Shown here: piece after piece, positions 50,224 through 62,470 of the stretch
Numbering within the stretch: position 1 is the first letter of the stretch
How the letters are laid out: each line of letters opens with the position of its first letter
From: Silene latifolia
Taxonomy: Eukaryota > Streptophyta > Magnoliopsida > Caryophyllales > Caryophyllaceae
Direction of reading: 5' to 3'
DNA: 64,000 nt
NCBI RefSeq assembly: GCF_048544455.1
Contig: NC_133537.1
Coordinates: 14,817,541-14,881,540 of the forward strand
Program-made: the position numbers and the translations under genes
The notes under the pieces: generated by a model
The model's input: the letters and a program-made list of their open reading frames with translations, nothing else
Told to the model about the DNA's origin: nothing
Databases searched by the model: none

Positions 50224-50535
50224 GAGCATCCGCAAAGGTGGGGAGGTGCCTCCCCATATGTCCTCTCTCCTCATATGGGGCTCCTCATTGTTGCACAAAG
50301 CTCTCCAACATTTGGGGTTCCACTGTTTTTAGAGGAGCTCCCAAAACAAAAGTAAGGCAATTTGTGTTACTTTTGGGGAGGTTCCCAAATTTTTGTGTGT
50401 GAATTGGGGAACCCCATTGTTGCATAGATGCAATTATGAAATGGGAAGGGTAAATGAAAAAGTTAGTGGAAAATGAGGTGGACGAATAAGAAAAGGAAAG
50501 AGAAAATATGGGGAGCCTCACCTTTGCGGATGCTC
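50224..50535. mobile_element. PIF/Harbinger-like MITE (312 bp)
   Basis: The terminal inverted repeats begin gagcatccgcaaaggtg and end with the complement. The 3-bp direct repeat tca lies on both sides (50221-50223 and 50536-50538). A 3-bp target duplication suits PIF/Harbinger, although TCA differs from the usual TWA. It has no coding capacity. Confidence 0.75.
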
Positions 50536-50689
50536 TCAACGTCTATTTGAGCTTAAGCATTCGGATTCAGGTTTTGATCCGCTGGATCATGCTGTAGATT
50601 CTTTAGTGGGCCTTAGCAAGAGATTGGGCCATAAATTCGTGCTGCATCAACATCTATTAATCAATTGTTCCTAGTTATCCGATATTCGC

Positions 50690-52992
50690 AAGAGTCACGA
50701 TTTATCGCATACCGGTACTTTCAAACATCCTCTGTTAATTTTCAAAATTTGTGTGGTTGCTTTATCTGACGCGAGGAACCATGCATAAAATTTACGGACA
50801 TTTTTTTTACGGGACCCTGGAATCCCGAAAATCGTATTACGCTTCAATTTAAGCTGTACGGGATGTCGCGCCGAGTCACTTTTATTTTTCTCCCAAACTT
50901 TCTACCACGTGTCCTAAGTCACTTCAAAAAATACCCTATTTGATTTTACCACGTGTCCTGGGTCACTTCAGAAGTTACCCAATTTGATTTCAGCCCCAAA
51001 TAACAAGTATTAATCCATTATTCATAATTATCTAATTTTCACACGAGTCTCGTTTATCTTATACCATGCACCCTCAAACGTCCTTTGTTATTTCTCAAAA
51101 TTTGTGTGACCGCTTTGTCTAACCCAAGAAACCGTTCATGTGATTTATATACATTTTTGTTCTGAGACCCTGAAATCCCGAAAACCGTGTATTATACCCT
51201 TCAAATTGAGCCGCTCGGGATGTCATACCAGATCATATTTCTTTTTTTTTCTAGTTTTTATACCACGTGTCCGGGGTTGCTTCAGGAGTTACCCTATTCT
51301 ATTTCAGCCCGACATAACAAGTCTTAATCCATTTTTAAAGAGTATCCATCCAATACTCACCCAAGAGTGACTTATTGCATACCGGCACCCTCAAATGTCC
51401 TCTCTGACTTATGGACATTTTTGTTCCAGGACCTGAATTCTCGAAAATCGTGTATTATACACTTAAATTTGAGTCGTTCGAGAGATCGTATCGAGTCATT
51501 TTTTTCTTCGGGTTCTACCATATATCTTGAGTCGCATAAGGAGTTAGCCTCATTAATTTCAGCCTCAAATAACGATTCTTAATCCATTTTTAACGAATAT
51601 CCGATTTTCACTCGACACTAATTTATCGCGTACCGGCACCATTAAATGTTTTCTGTTGCTTTTCTAAATTTTTGTGGCCGCTTTTTCTCACCCAAGGAAC
51701 CTTCCTTGTTATTTATGGATAGTTTTGTTCCGGAACCCTGAAATCATGAAAATCGTGTATTATACGTTTCAATTTGAGCCGTTCCAGAGGTCGTACCAGG
51801 TGAAGTTTTTTTTTTCTCCAGGTTTTTCTACCACGTGTCCAAGGTAGCTTCATGAGTTACTCTATTCGATTTCAGCCTCATAAATAATAAGTGTTAAATT
51901 TATTTTTAACGAGTATTCGATTTTCACTCCAAACTGATTTATCGTATACCAACACTCTCAAATGTCCTCTATTTCTTCTCAAAATTTGTGTGGTTTCTTT
52001 ATCTGATCCGAAAACCATTCGTGTTATTTACGGACATTTTTTTTCAATGACCCTCAAATCCCGAAAACTATGTATTATACGCTTCAATTTAAGCCGTACA
52101 AGAGGCCATACACTAATAACGAGTCAAGTTTCTTTTTCTCCAAGTTTTTTCTACCATGTGTCCAGGGTCGCATCAGAGGTTAACCTATTCGATTTGAACC
52201 CCAAATAACAAGTCTTAATCCATTTTTAAAGAGTGTTCAATATTCACTGAAGACTGATTATCGCATACCGGCACGGGCGCACCATCAAATGTCTTTTGTT
52301 GCTTCAAAAAATTTGTACGGCCGCTTTATCTGACTTAAGGAACCGTCCTTGTGATCTACGAACAATTTTGCTCTGGGCCCTGAAATTCCGAAAAACCTAT
52401 ATTCGCTTTAACTGGAGCCGTTCGAGAGGTCGACAGGTGATGTTTTTTTTTCTCCTGGTTTTACCTCGTCTCCGGGGTCGCATAAGGAGTTAACTTATAC
52501 GATTTCAGCCTAAATGACAAGTCTTAATCAATTTTTAAGAAATATCTGATTTTCACTTAAGACTGATTTTTGTCGCATATCGGCAACCAGAAATGACCTA
52601 TGTTGCTTCTCAAGTTTTGTGTGGCCGCATTATCTAGCCCTTGGAACCGCCCAGGTGATTTACAGACATATTTGTTCTGGAACCCTGAATCCCGTAGACC
52701 GTATATCGCCTCAATTTGAGCAGTTCAGGAGTTCGTACCGTGTCATGTGTCTTTTTCTTCCCGTTTTTCTACCATGTGTCTAGGATAGTATAAGGAGTTA
52801 CCTTATTCGATTTACAGATATATTTATTCCGGGACCATGAAATCCCAAAAATTGTGTATTGTATGCTTTAATTTGAGTCATGCGGGAGGTCGTACAGTGT
52901 CATGTTTTTTTCCACAAGTTTTTCTACCGCGTGAGAAGTTACCATGTTCGATTTCAACCTCAAATAACGATTCTTAATCTATTTTTAATGAG
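50690..52992. repeat. Diverged satellite array, left part, unit about 312 bp
   Basis: The phrase (g)cataccggcaccctcaaatg recurs at about 50709, 51061, 51378, 51630, 51945, 52265 and 52577. Most gaps are 312-320 bp, one is short (252) and one long (352). Each unit also carries tcaaaatttgtgtggccgct, gtgtattatacgcttcaat, and accacgtgtcc, the last holding a CACGTG E-box or G-box. Units differ at many sites, so the array is old. The short open frames in it are repeat translations, not genes. Confidence 0.85.
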
Positions 52993-52997
52993 TATCC

Positions 52998-54221
52998 TGA
53001 TGAGTCATAATTATATACATATTTATGCCTCCCCTAAGTTGCTTTTGATACGGTTTCGTGCTAAATTATATTATTTACATGCCTTTTATACTAGAATTTC
53101 GATACTTCCACTATTTGATGTTTAATGCAGGAAATCAGGAATGATGCATTTGAAGAGCAAAGGAATGAAATGGGCATCGCAGAGTGGGCATGAAGGAATA
53201 CACGAATTATGGCACGGGAATCCATAAGAATGAAGGAAGAGAAGTTAAGAAGACAACACGAAGAAAAGAGTAGAAACGGTGTGGTGCCTCGATCAACTGA
53301 GCATAGGCTCGATCGAGGAACCATCGGTCTCTAGTATTTTCCGCAAATTTCCTTAAGTCGGTTATGTTTTATTATAAATACCCAAATCGTACCCTAGTTT
53401 AATTTAAGCTGTATTTTCCGTAGCTACAGTAGAATTACCCTAGAAAACTCTCAAATACTTTTAGTTTAGTTTATTGTTCTTAATTTTGGATCTAAGCTTG
53501 TTCTTCATTATTATTACGGTATTATTCTAATCTTGCTTCAATAATTATTATTCAATCTTTATTCATCTTTTATTATTGTTCATCATGTTTCTTATTATTA
53601 CCATTGTTGTTCTTCCCTTTAATATGAGTAGCTAATTCTCTTATCTAGGGTGAATGGGGATCTAGGTTGTTAGAAGAGGGAGTATATTGATGAATTGATA
53701 GTTAAATTGCTCTTTATTGTTGTTCAGTTTGTTGGTTTGAATCTAGTTGATTAGCTTCTGCAGGGTTAATTAATTAGTATTGCATAAACTAGGATTTTCA
53801 CCGATCAGGTTAAGACTAGTAAAGGATACGACAACTAAATAGAACTAATTTAATGATAGCGATTGCATGTTAGATTAGATCTAAAGGACATATTAGAATC
53901 GACCGATCTTATGACCTTAAACAATATAAATTGCTCTATCAATAAGTTAAATCTCACCCCCGAATAACTACCTAGTGAACCTAATCCCTAGACCTTTTAA
54001 TATTATTGAATTCGTCCTATTTATTTACATTGTCATTAGTTGCTAGAAATCAAACAATCAAAACCCTCAAAAATTGTTACTTTATGACGAACTTGGACAT
54101 TAGCAAACTGATTATTACCGCCTCCCTGTGGATACGATACCTTACTTACCGCTAGCTATTTATTAGTAGTATTATAGGATTTATTTTGATTAAGGCCAAA
54201 CGACTGAAAATAACCTTATCA
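52998..54221. mobile_element. Solo LTR (1,224 bp) of a Ty3-type element, inserted in the satellite
   Basis: It begins TGATGAGTCATAATT and ends CCTTATCA, with the 5-bp duplication tatcc on both sides (52993-52997 and 54222-54226). The satellite resumes in register after it. The end carries the phrase cctccctgtggatacgatac, also met near the end of the LTR at 56542-58005. A TATA-like stretch lies near 53368. A solo LTR arises by recombination between two LTRs that deletes the interior. It looks whole as a solo LTR; strand is not assigned with certainty. Confidence 0.85.
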
Positions 54222-54226
54222 TATCC

Positions 54227-56453
54227 AATTTTTACCGAGACTGATTTATCGCATATCGACACAATCAGATGTGCTCTATTACTTCTCAAAATTTGTGTGG
54301 CTGTGTTATCCGACCTGAGTAACCATCCTTGTGATTTACGCACGGTTTTGTTCCGAGACCCTACGGGGTCATGGTTCTATTTCTCCATGTTTTTCTACCA
54401 CGTGTCCAGGTTAGCTTCATGTCTTACTCTATTCGATTTCAACCTCAAATAACAAGTACCAATTCATTTTACGAGTACCCGATTTATACTCGACACTGAT
54501 TTATCATATACCGGCACCCTTAAATATCATATGTTGTTTATCAAAATTTGTTTGGCCACTTTATCTAATCCGAGGAACCGACCGTGTGATTTTGGAACAT
54601 ATTTATTCCGGTACCCTGAAATCCCAAAAATCCTGTATTATACGCTTCAATTTGAGCCGTTCAGGAGGTCGTACCGGCTTATTTTGTTTCTCAAGGTTTT
54701 TGTACCTCGTCTCAAAGGTCGCATAAGGAGCTACTATATTCTATTCAGCCCCGAATGAAAAGTCTTAATCCATGTTTAAGAATTATCCGCTTTTCACCCA
54801 AGAGTCCGGGACTGATTTATCGCATACCGGTACACTCAAATGATATATGTTGCTTCTCTAATTTTGTGTTGCTGCATTATCTGACCCTAGGAACCGTCCT
54901 TGTGCTTTACGGATATTTATGTTCCTAAATCCTGAAATTCCGAAAGTCGTGTATTACACGTTTCAATTTGAACTGTTTGGGAAGTCATATTGAGTCATGA
55001 GTCTTTTTCTCCCTGGTTTTTATACCACTTGTCGGGGTAGCATATGGAGTTACCCTATTCGATTTCAACCTCAAATAACGATTTTTAAATTATGTTTTGG
55101 GAGTATACGACTTTTACACGAGTCTGATTTATCGTATTACGGTACCCTCAAATACCCTTTATTATGTCTCAAAAATTGTGTGGCCGCTTTATCTGACCCG
55201 AGCAACCGACCATGTGATTTACGGACATTTTTTGTTCCGTGACCTTGAAATCCCGAAAACCATTTATTATACGTTTCAATTTGAGCCGTTTGAGAGGTCT
55301 TACTAGGTCATATTTTTTTCTATAGGTTTTCTACCACGTAGCCGGAGTCGCATAAGGAGTTACCCTTTTCGATTTCAGCCTCAAATAACGATTCTTAATC
55401 TATTTTTAACGAATATCCGAATTTCACTCGCGACTGATTTATAGTATACCGGTACCATCATATTTTCCCTATTGCTTCTCAAAATTTATGAGGCCGCTTT
55501 GTCTGATATGAGGAACCGTTGCTTATGATTTACGGACATTTTTCTTCTAGGACCCTTAAATCGCGAAAATTGTATATTATACACTTCAATTTGAGCAGTT
55601 CGGGAGGTCTTACATGGTCATGTTTCTTTTTCTCCATGTTTTTCTACCACGTATCCGGGTTAGCTTCTGTGTAATAACTCTATTCGATATCAGCCTCAAA
55701 TAACAACTTTTAATCCATTTTAACGAGTACCCGATTTTCACTCGGAACTGATTTATCCTATACCGGCACCCTCGGATGTCCTATGTTTTCTCTCAAAATT
55801 TGTGTGACCGCTTTATCTAAGCCGATGTCCATTCGTTTGATTATACACTTCAAATTGAGCCACTCAGGAGGTTGCTCTTGGTCACGTTTCTTTTTCTCCT
55901 GGTTTATCAACCATGTGTACGGATCGCATCAGGAGTTAGCCTATTCGATTTCACCCACATATAACAACTATAACTCCATTATTCCTAATTATACAATTTT
56001 CACACGAGTCTCGTTTATCTCATATCGGCACCCTAAAACTTCCTCCGTTAATTCTCAAAATTTGTGATCTCGCTATATCTAACACTACAAACCGTCCATG
56101 TGACCATGTGAATATATGTGATTTAAGGACGGTTTTTTCCGGATCCCTAAAATTTCAAAAACTGTGTTTTATACGGTTTAATTTGAGTCGTTCGGCAAAT
56201 CGTACGGGGTGATTTTTTTTCTCCTGATTTTGTACCTCGTTGTCGCCCGGCGAGGTCGCATAAGGAGTTATCATATTCGAATTCAACCCCAAATGACAAA
56301 TCTTAATCCATTTTAAAGAAATATCCGTTTTCACTCGGAATTGATTTATTGGAAGGTTGTATTGGGTCATGTTTCCTTTTTTTGTCCATTTTTTTTTACC
56401 ACGTATCCGGGGTAGCCTCAAATAACAAGTCTTAGTCCATTTTCAATCAAGAC
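54227..56453. repeat. Diverged satellite array, right part, unit about 312 bp
   Basis: This continues the array at 50690. The marker phrase recurs at about 54250, 54509, 54823, 55134, 55445, 55756 and 56023; four gaps in a row are 311-314 bp. With the left part, about 14-15 units are present. It ends at the LTR fragment beginning 56454. Confidence 0.85.
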
Positions 56454-56541
56454 TGTAACACCCCCGTACACCAAGATGCCTTACCAAGGACCACCCCCGT
56501 GTATGAAGGTGTTACCATCTCGATTGCCCGAGGTAGTAGAT
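56454..56541 (-). mobile_element. Terminal piece of a Ty3-type LTR (same family as 62471-63768)
   Basis: Its 88 bp (starting TGTAACACCCCCGTACACC) match the left end of the LTR at 62471 almost base for base. On the minus strand it is the last part of an LTR. The element at 56542 is inserted directly against it. It belongs to a broken older element. Confidence 0.8.
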
Positions 56542-57004
56542 TGATGCGTGCATTTTATATAGACTTATTGTACCATATTTGCACGCATCTTTATGCATAT
56601 TTAGTAGTGTTTAGCTACAAATGTCCCCCGAATTGTCTACTTTGGCTTATCTTGTATTATTTGCAGGTATGAACCGGAAAGAAGCAAAATCAAGCTTAAT
56701 ACATGTCCCTATGCATGCATTTAGGAGATGAGTTGAGTCGGAGCTTGGAGACTACTATTTTGTAATGCACAAAGAAGTAAGACAGCTAGGCGAGCAAATG
56801 AAAAACTTCAAATTACTAGTGCCTACTTTGAAGAGCCATATCTCGAGTTCTACAACTGGTTTTAAGGTTATTCCAATTGGAGATGAAATCTTGTCCTCTT
56901 AGCTTTCGAACGCCACCGGAAATGCTCTGTTTGCCCAAGTAACGAAGAAATGGCAGCCGTTTGAAATTCAGTGCATGAAGCAGGAATTGTGCGCTGGAAA
57001 GTAC

Positions 57005-57157
57005 TCGATCGAGTACTATCTTGTTCGATCGAGTCCTTTTTCTACTCGATCGAATGGACTATTTTTGATAGTGTTCGATCGAGTACCTAATGTACTCGAT
57101 CAAGAGATTTTAGTTTGGATTTGTTCGATCGAGTGATATAAAAGTCCTCGATCGAGT
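57005..57157. promoter_or_regulatory. Phased TCGATCGA palindrome cluster in the LARD 5' LTR
   Basis: Seven TCGATCGA sites (one degenerate) start at about 57005, 57025, 57046, 57075, 57096, 57125 and 57148; gaps are 20, 21, 29, 21, 29 and 23 bp. A TATA box (tatataaag) follows at about 57224. The 3' LTR repeats the cluster at about 61378-61533. Position in U3 before the TATA box fits an enhancer. Confidence 0.7.
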
Positions 57158-58196
57158 ATTTAGCTATTATACACGGGTTTCTTAATTCGTGTTAGGTTTA
57201 TTTTATGCTAATTATTACTTCCCTATATAAAGGAAGTCGTGATTAGGTTATAAAGATATCTCATACACTCTTAAACACTATTTTTCTCTCTTAATTGCTG
57301 CTACTTTGTTCTTGCCTCTCTTTACTCCGGATCTTAACTTGTAATTCTCTCTTTACTCTCTTTAATTTGCAATGGTTATTGTTTCTTCATCTCTTGTTCT
57401 TTCTTTATTTACGAGTATGTTTAGCTAATTCTCCCGCTAAGATTTAGGGGACAAAAAAAATGTTATTAGTTGCTAATTAGGTTTGCAGATCTGTTGCTAA
57501 AATCATGTCTTTGTTGTTAATCACTGCATATAATTGTTCTTGTCTACTTGAGTCGACACAATTAGATAATTAATCTAGGTAAGCCTTGACCTAGACCGGA
57601 AGGTTGGAAGGGATGTGACCTGCAATGAACATTAGGATGATTTAGTGAGGGCGGAAGCTAAGCTAATAGTGTTTTAGGGCGAATTGAGACCGGAAGGAGA
57701 TATCCGTTGCCCTTAGACCGATACAAGTGACCGATATGTGATCTTAGCTGCAATTATCTGACATTCATTGATGACCCGACAATTCTAGTTCTCTCTCTTG
57801 ATTGTTAATTCCTTTATTTTTATCGCTCAATTTCTCTTGCCACCTCTCTTAGTTTAGAAATCATACTCAAACCCCCGTTATTCTTAGACTAATTTAAAAC
57901 AGATAAATCTCATTTTTGCCTCCCTGTGGAGATCGACCCTACTTACCGCTAGCTTCTGTTAGTAGTACTTAAGTATTTATTTTTGATACTAAAACGATGG
58001 TATCAAATTTTGGCGCCGTTGCCGGGGAGGCAGCGTAGTTTTATCTGTTTTTATTTAGTCTATTTCTTGTCTCAAGGAACCTCGGTTCCTTAAGACCATT
58101 CTCATGTCTCTCGTTCTTGACTTTCCGTAGAGAGAGAATGAAAGTTTTGGTTATTATATAGACAGGTGGGAGGAGTGGCTCGAACCAAGACGAGGA

Positions 58197-59036
58197 ATGC
58201 TTTCGGGACTCCAAATATGCCAGTCTATCATCCGGGGAATTAATGCCTCTACGCGAGCATACCTCGAGGCTAATGGTAAGTGGGATTTCGAAGGAATCCC
58301 CGTAAAAAAGGTATTAGAATTTTTTGAATGGTTTGCTACTGAAACTCTTAAACCCAATTTCTCTCTTCATGTTGACTCAGATGAGGGAGTGGGTGAGACC
58401 TTAGAAACCGTTTTAGGAAATAGTGACGGAGAAATAGAGGAGACCATTAGCGTGGTTGATAATCCCTTTTATAAGGATAATTTAGAACCCCTCTATGATT
58501 CTTTCACAGATAGTGAGGACGACTGGGAAGGTCTCTTTGAGAACTTTCCTACTGACCAGTCTAGCTATAAGGAGAGTGAGGAGAAAAGTTTTGACAGTCT
58601 TGAGGTTAAATGGGATAGTTATGACGATATTATGGATGAACCTATTATTGAGGACTCAATTGACTTTACCGTCCCTTGCATTTGGGATGAATACCCACCT
58701 TCTCCTTTAGCAGACCAGATTCCTCCACCTCATAATACAAACCCGTCAGTGCATCTGGATTATACTCGCGTTATTTTTGAGTCAAATGCTCATGAGCTCT
58801 CTTATTTTCCATTCGCGGCTAATTTGAGCTTCTATATTCCGCCCTTAGCTGGAGGGAGGAATAATTTTGTGGATGTTTTTAGGAGCTGTCATAGGAAATT
58901 TGTTAGACTTAAATGCTATTTCATTTTAATTTCCTTTGCTATTGCTATTTTATGGTGCTACTTACATTTTTGTGTAGCACATGCTCAGTTATTTGATCGA
59001 TTGCTGCGTGCTTTGAGCTGTTTTGACTGGGCTTAA
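58197..59036 (+). CDS. Single open frame of the LARD-like element, 279 aa, function unknown
   Basis: The frame has a middle rich in Asp and Glu (residues about 60-165) and one hydrophobic, possibly membrane-spanning segment near residues 238-262. I see no gag zinc knuckle, protease, reverse transcriptase or integrase motif and do not recognise the family. It may be an accessory frame of the Tat/Athila group or a captured host sequence. The start is the first ATG of the open frame. Confidence 0.4.
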   Translation: MLSGLQICQSIIRGINASTRAYLEANGKWDFEGIPVKKVLEFFEWFATETLKPNFSLHVDSDEGVGETLETVLGNSDGEIEETISVVDNPFYKDNLEPLYDSFTDSEDDWEGLFENFPTDQSSYKESEEKSFDSLEVKWDSYDDIMDEPIIEDSIDFTVPCIWDEYPPSPLADQIPPPHNTNPSVHLDYTRVIFESNAHELSYFPFAANLSFYIPPLAGGRNNFVDVFRSCHRKFVRLKCYFILISFAIAILWCYLHFCVAHAQLFDRLLRALSCFDWA

Positions 59037-59286
59037 TTGGAGTAACTGACTGAAAGAAAAGAAGGTCGAGCTGGGACCTGTCTGAAACTAGCGCTGTCCG
59101 GGAGGCAACCCGGAGTTTTAATTTTTTTAGTTTTTTTTCAAACATTTCAGTTGTGTGTGTAATAATTGGTTTTTGAACCATAGACTCTGCAAAATTTAGG
59201 CTTGGTTTTGGTCGTATTTGTGGTTGCTATTTGCGTCTTTTGCAGGTGTTTTACTGAATGCCTAGGAATTCACGCAATAGGGAGCT

Positions 59287-59457
59287 CTCAATCGAGCAGT
59301 TTTCTACTCGATCGAGTGCTCGAGCCCTTCGATCGCACTAGTCTTCTCGGTCGAGCACCCAGAGATGATGACCATTCGATCGAGCCCTTTTGTTTTCTCG
59401 ATCGAAAGCTTTTGCAGCCCAGTGTACTCGATCGAGTCCTATACCTTCTCGATCGAG
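59287..59457. promoter_or_regulatory. Second phased palindrome cluster, inside the LARD element
   Basis: Eight CTCGATCGAG-like sites start at 59287, 59307, 59327, 59346, 59375, 59397, 59427 and 59448; gaps are 20, 20, 19, 29, 22, 30 and 21 bp. It lies in the non-coding interior, 250 bp after the open frame. Confidence 0.7.
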
Positions 59458-61795
59458 TAACATCCAGTTTGCTTGGTTTGATTCGTTTCCAATGACGCCA
59501 CTGTGAAGCTGTTTGTGACCTCCCATGTTGCTGACTGGTTTGGGGAGGTCCCTACTTCGCGTATTCGTGTGAGTTTTCCGCATCTCCACTCTCTCCTTTT
59601 TAGTTTGCATTTCCTTTTCCTATTTTTGAGTACAATGAGGGCATTGTACGGTTTGGTTTGGGGAGGTTATGCATCCATATCTGTGGATGCACTTATGTTT
59701 TTATTGCATTTCTGTTATCACGTTTAATTTCTGTATTCATTGCTTGTTTATTTTTATAAAAATCGAAATCTCAAAAAATTAAAAAAATCTATAAAATAAA
59801 AAAAAATCACGTTTATACTTATAATTTCTAAGATTTAGAGCCTTATAAACTGGTATCATCTATGACCGGTTTCATGTAGGTTGTGAGTAGTATACTCCTT
59901 GCATAACATGTAACATTAATTTGCACAAGTTTGAAATTCAATTGCTTTTTTTTTGCATACATTCGGGTTAGTGGTTGGTGTCACATGCAGGGAGGCGCTT
60001 CCATTTCCCTTTTCTTTCATTTTTAACCATTTAACTCCACATTTAGCCAAATTTTGCTTTTGACCCTTAACTACATCCAAAATTTAGCCTGCCTTGTCAA
60101 GCTAGTTTAGTGTATGTTTTTACGGTATATAATTTATCGTGCCAAGTTTGGCTTGTATCTGATGATTTGGAGTTGGTAATTTTTGAAAAAAAAGGAGGAT
60201 GAGAAAAAAAAGTTGAAAAAAAAAGAAAAAAAAAGAAAGAAAACCGAGAAAAAAGAAGAAGAGAAAAATGAAAAAAAAAGGGTTTGTTTGATGAGACGGT
60301 TTCTACTCCTATGCGTTATTTATATCTTATGAGGAGTATGTTTGGTTTGGTTAGTGAGTTTGTGTGCCAAAATAAATGGCACTTATACTTGATTTCTGAT
60401 GGATTAAGAATCGGATTTGGTTCGTATGGTTTCGTTAGGTTGCTAGCTTGATTATTATCTCACAGTCCCATAAATGTTTTGCCTTTTCTTACCCATTGCC
60501 TCACTAAACCTTATTTTTGTAAGCCCTCGGCTGTGACAGATATTGATTGGTTGGAATGTATGTGTGGTGATTAGAATTGTCTATCATTTTAGTTGCATGC
60601 ATGTTTATGTGGGTCGTAGTCTAGGTGAGCGACTTCTTATTCTTTCTCTCTTACATTTAATTGCTTACCCTTTGCTTCATGAGAGAAGAGTGACCCGTGA
60701 GAGTCCATCATCAAAGGTCTTGCAAAGTTTACGGTTCAGCTTTATTATAGACATCCCACAACTCGTTTGCACTTGACTGTTTTGGTATAAGTATTAGTTG
60801 TTTGCATTAAATCGGTTTAAGTGGACAATTTGTAGCTAGCTCTGAGTTTTCTTTTATGTTCCATTAGTTTTGCATATAGTTTGCTTGGGGACAAGCAAAG
60901 GTTTGGTTTGGGGAAGTTTGATGCGTGCATTTTATATACTTATTGTACCATATTTGCACGCATCTTTATGCATATTTAGTAGTGTTTAGCTACAAATGTC
61001 TCCCGAATTGTCTACTTTGGTTTCTCTTGTATTATTTGCAGGTATGAACCGGAGAGGAGCAAAATTAAGCTTAATACATGTCCCTATGCATGCATTTAGG
61101 AGATGAGTTGAGTCGGAGCTTGGAGACTACTATTTTGTGATGCGCAAAGAAGTAAGATAGCTATGCGAGCAAAGGAAGAACTTCAAATTACTAGTGCCTA
61201 ATTTGAAGAGCCATATCTCGAGTTCTAAAACTGATTTTAATGTTATTCAAATTGAATATGAAAGCTTGTCCTCTTATCTTTCCAACGCCACCGGAAACGC
61301 TCTATTTACCGAAGTAACGAATAAATGGCAGCCGTTTAAAGTTCAGTGCGCGAAGCAGGAATTGTGCGCTGGAAAGTATTCGATCGAGTACTATCTTGTT
61401 CGATCGAGTCCTTTTTCTACTCGATCGAATGGCTTATTTTTGATAGTGTTCGATCGAGTACCTAAAGTACTCTATCAAGAGGTTTTAGCTTGGATTTGTT
61501 CGATCGAGTGATATAAAAGTCCTCGATCGAGTATTTAATTAGCTATTATACACGGGTTTCTTAATTCGTGTTAGGTTTATTTTATGCTAATAATTACTTC
61601 CCTATATAAAGGAAGTCGTGATTAGGTTATAAAGATATCTCATACACTCTTAAACACTGTTTTTCTCTCTTAATTGCTGCTACTTTGTTCTTGCCTCTCT
61701 TTACTCCGGATCTTAACTTGTAATTCTCTCTTTACTCTCTTTAATTTGCAATGGTTATTGTTTCTTCATCTCTTGTTCTTTCTTTATTTACGAGT

Positions 61796-62470
61796 TCCAC
61801 ATAATCGAGCTTGTCACCGTTAAGACCCTAATTCTATCACAACAAAGCACGTCACGAATCATAAAACTTTATTACGATACTTATGAGCGACACGTGTTTC
61901 TATGCACGTAACCGTAGTAAAAAATCCGTGTTACAACGAATATACACAATCAATATTGACTATATAATAGATAAGATCGAACTATGAACTTACGTCAACA
62001 TACCTTATCATGCAATTCTATACATATTCGATACTTCATTACTCCTTTGGAAATCACATAAAAACACATTTCACACATGAGGTCTATCATATGCAACCAC
62101 GCAACTCCCTCATCATATACCACCATGCTCAAATTATGCAATCCTCTTATAATTTCACCCAACAAACTCACGAGATTCACCATTTACAAATACCACACCC
62201 ATAGTTTTAGACACACTTTACCACACAGGCTACTACAAACATGCACATGTGATACACACACTTGACACAAAACACTCCTATACATCTACCCTTACATGGT
62301 GGCTGGCTTAAGCATGATTGGGGCCGGGATTCTAAGATGAGGGCGCCTTCTCACCCAAAACCGACATAAGGGGCTCCCAACACACATACACCAGGTTCAT
62401 TTTAATTTGACACCCTATATTCATTTGGTTCATTGGTTCAGGTTCCAAGATCGTCTCTCTGATACCACTT
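61796..62470 (-). mobile_element. Internal remnant of the minus-strand Ty3-type element, with primer-binding site
   Basis: Read on the minus strand, the bases directly after the LTR at 62471 are aaagtggtatcagagag. This contains tggtatcagag, the usual primer-binding site complementary to initiator tRNA-Met. About 675 bp of internal sequence remain, without a recognised frame. The element is broken. Confidence 0.65.

Larger units (their letters stand above)
56542..61795 (+). mobile_element. LARD-like LTR element (Ty3-type), no gag or pol recognised
   Basis: The 5' LTR is 56542-58005 (TG...CA, 1,464 bp). A primer-binding site (tggcgccgttgccgggg) complementary to a tRNA-Asp-type primer lies at 58011. 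One open frame (58197-59036) follows, then a purine-rich tract (60185-60285), a polypurine-type stretch before 60919 and a 3' LTR part (60919-61795). The first 165 bp of the LTRs differ by about 4% by eye, suggesting a recent insertion, of the order of one to a few million years under usual plant rates. The primer site, the gggaggcaacccggag phrase at 59099 and the layout resemble Tat/Athila-type Ty3 elements. It looks broken at its right end and depends on proteins made elsewhere. It is nested in an older LTR element. Confidence 0.85.

Noticed and set aside
50059-50355. 98-codon open frame on the plus strand
   Set aside because: It runs from spacer into the PIF-like MITE and resembles no protein.
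51140-55306. Many short open frames with similar translations
   Set aside because: They are repeated readings of the satellite unit in different phases, broken often and without start-site consistency.
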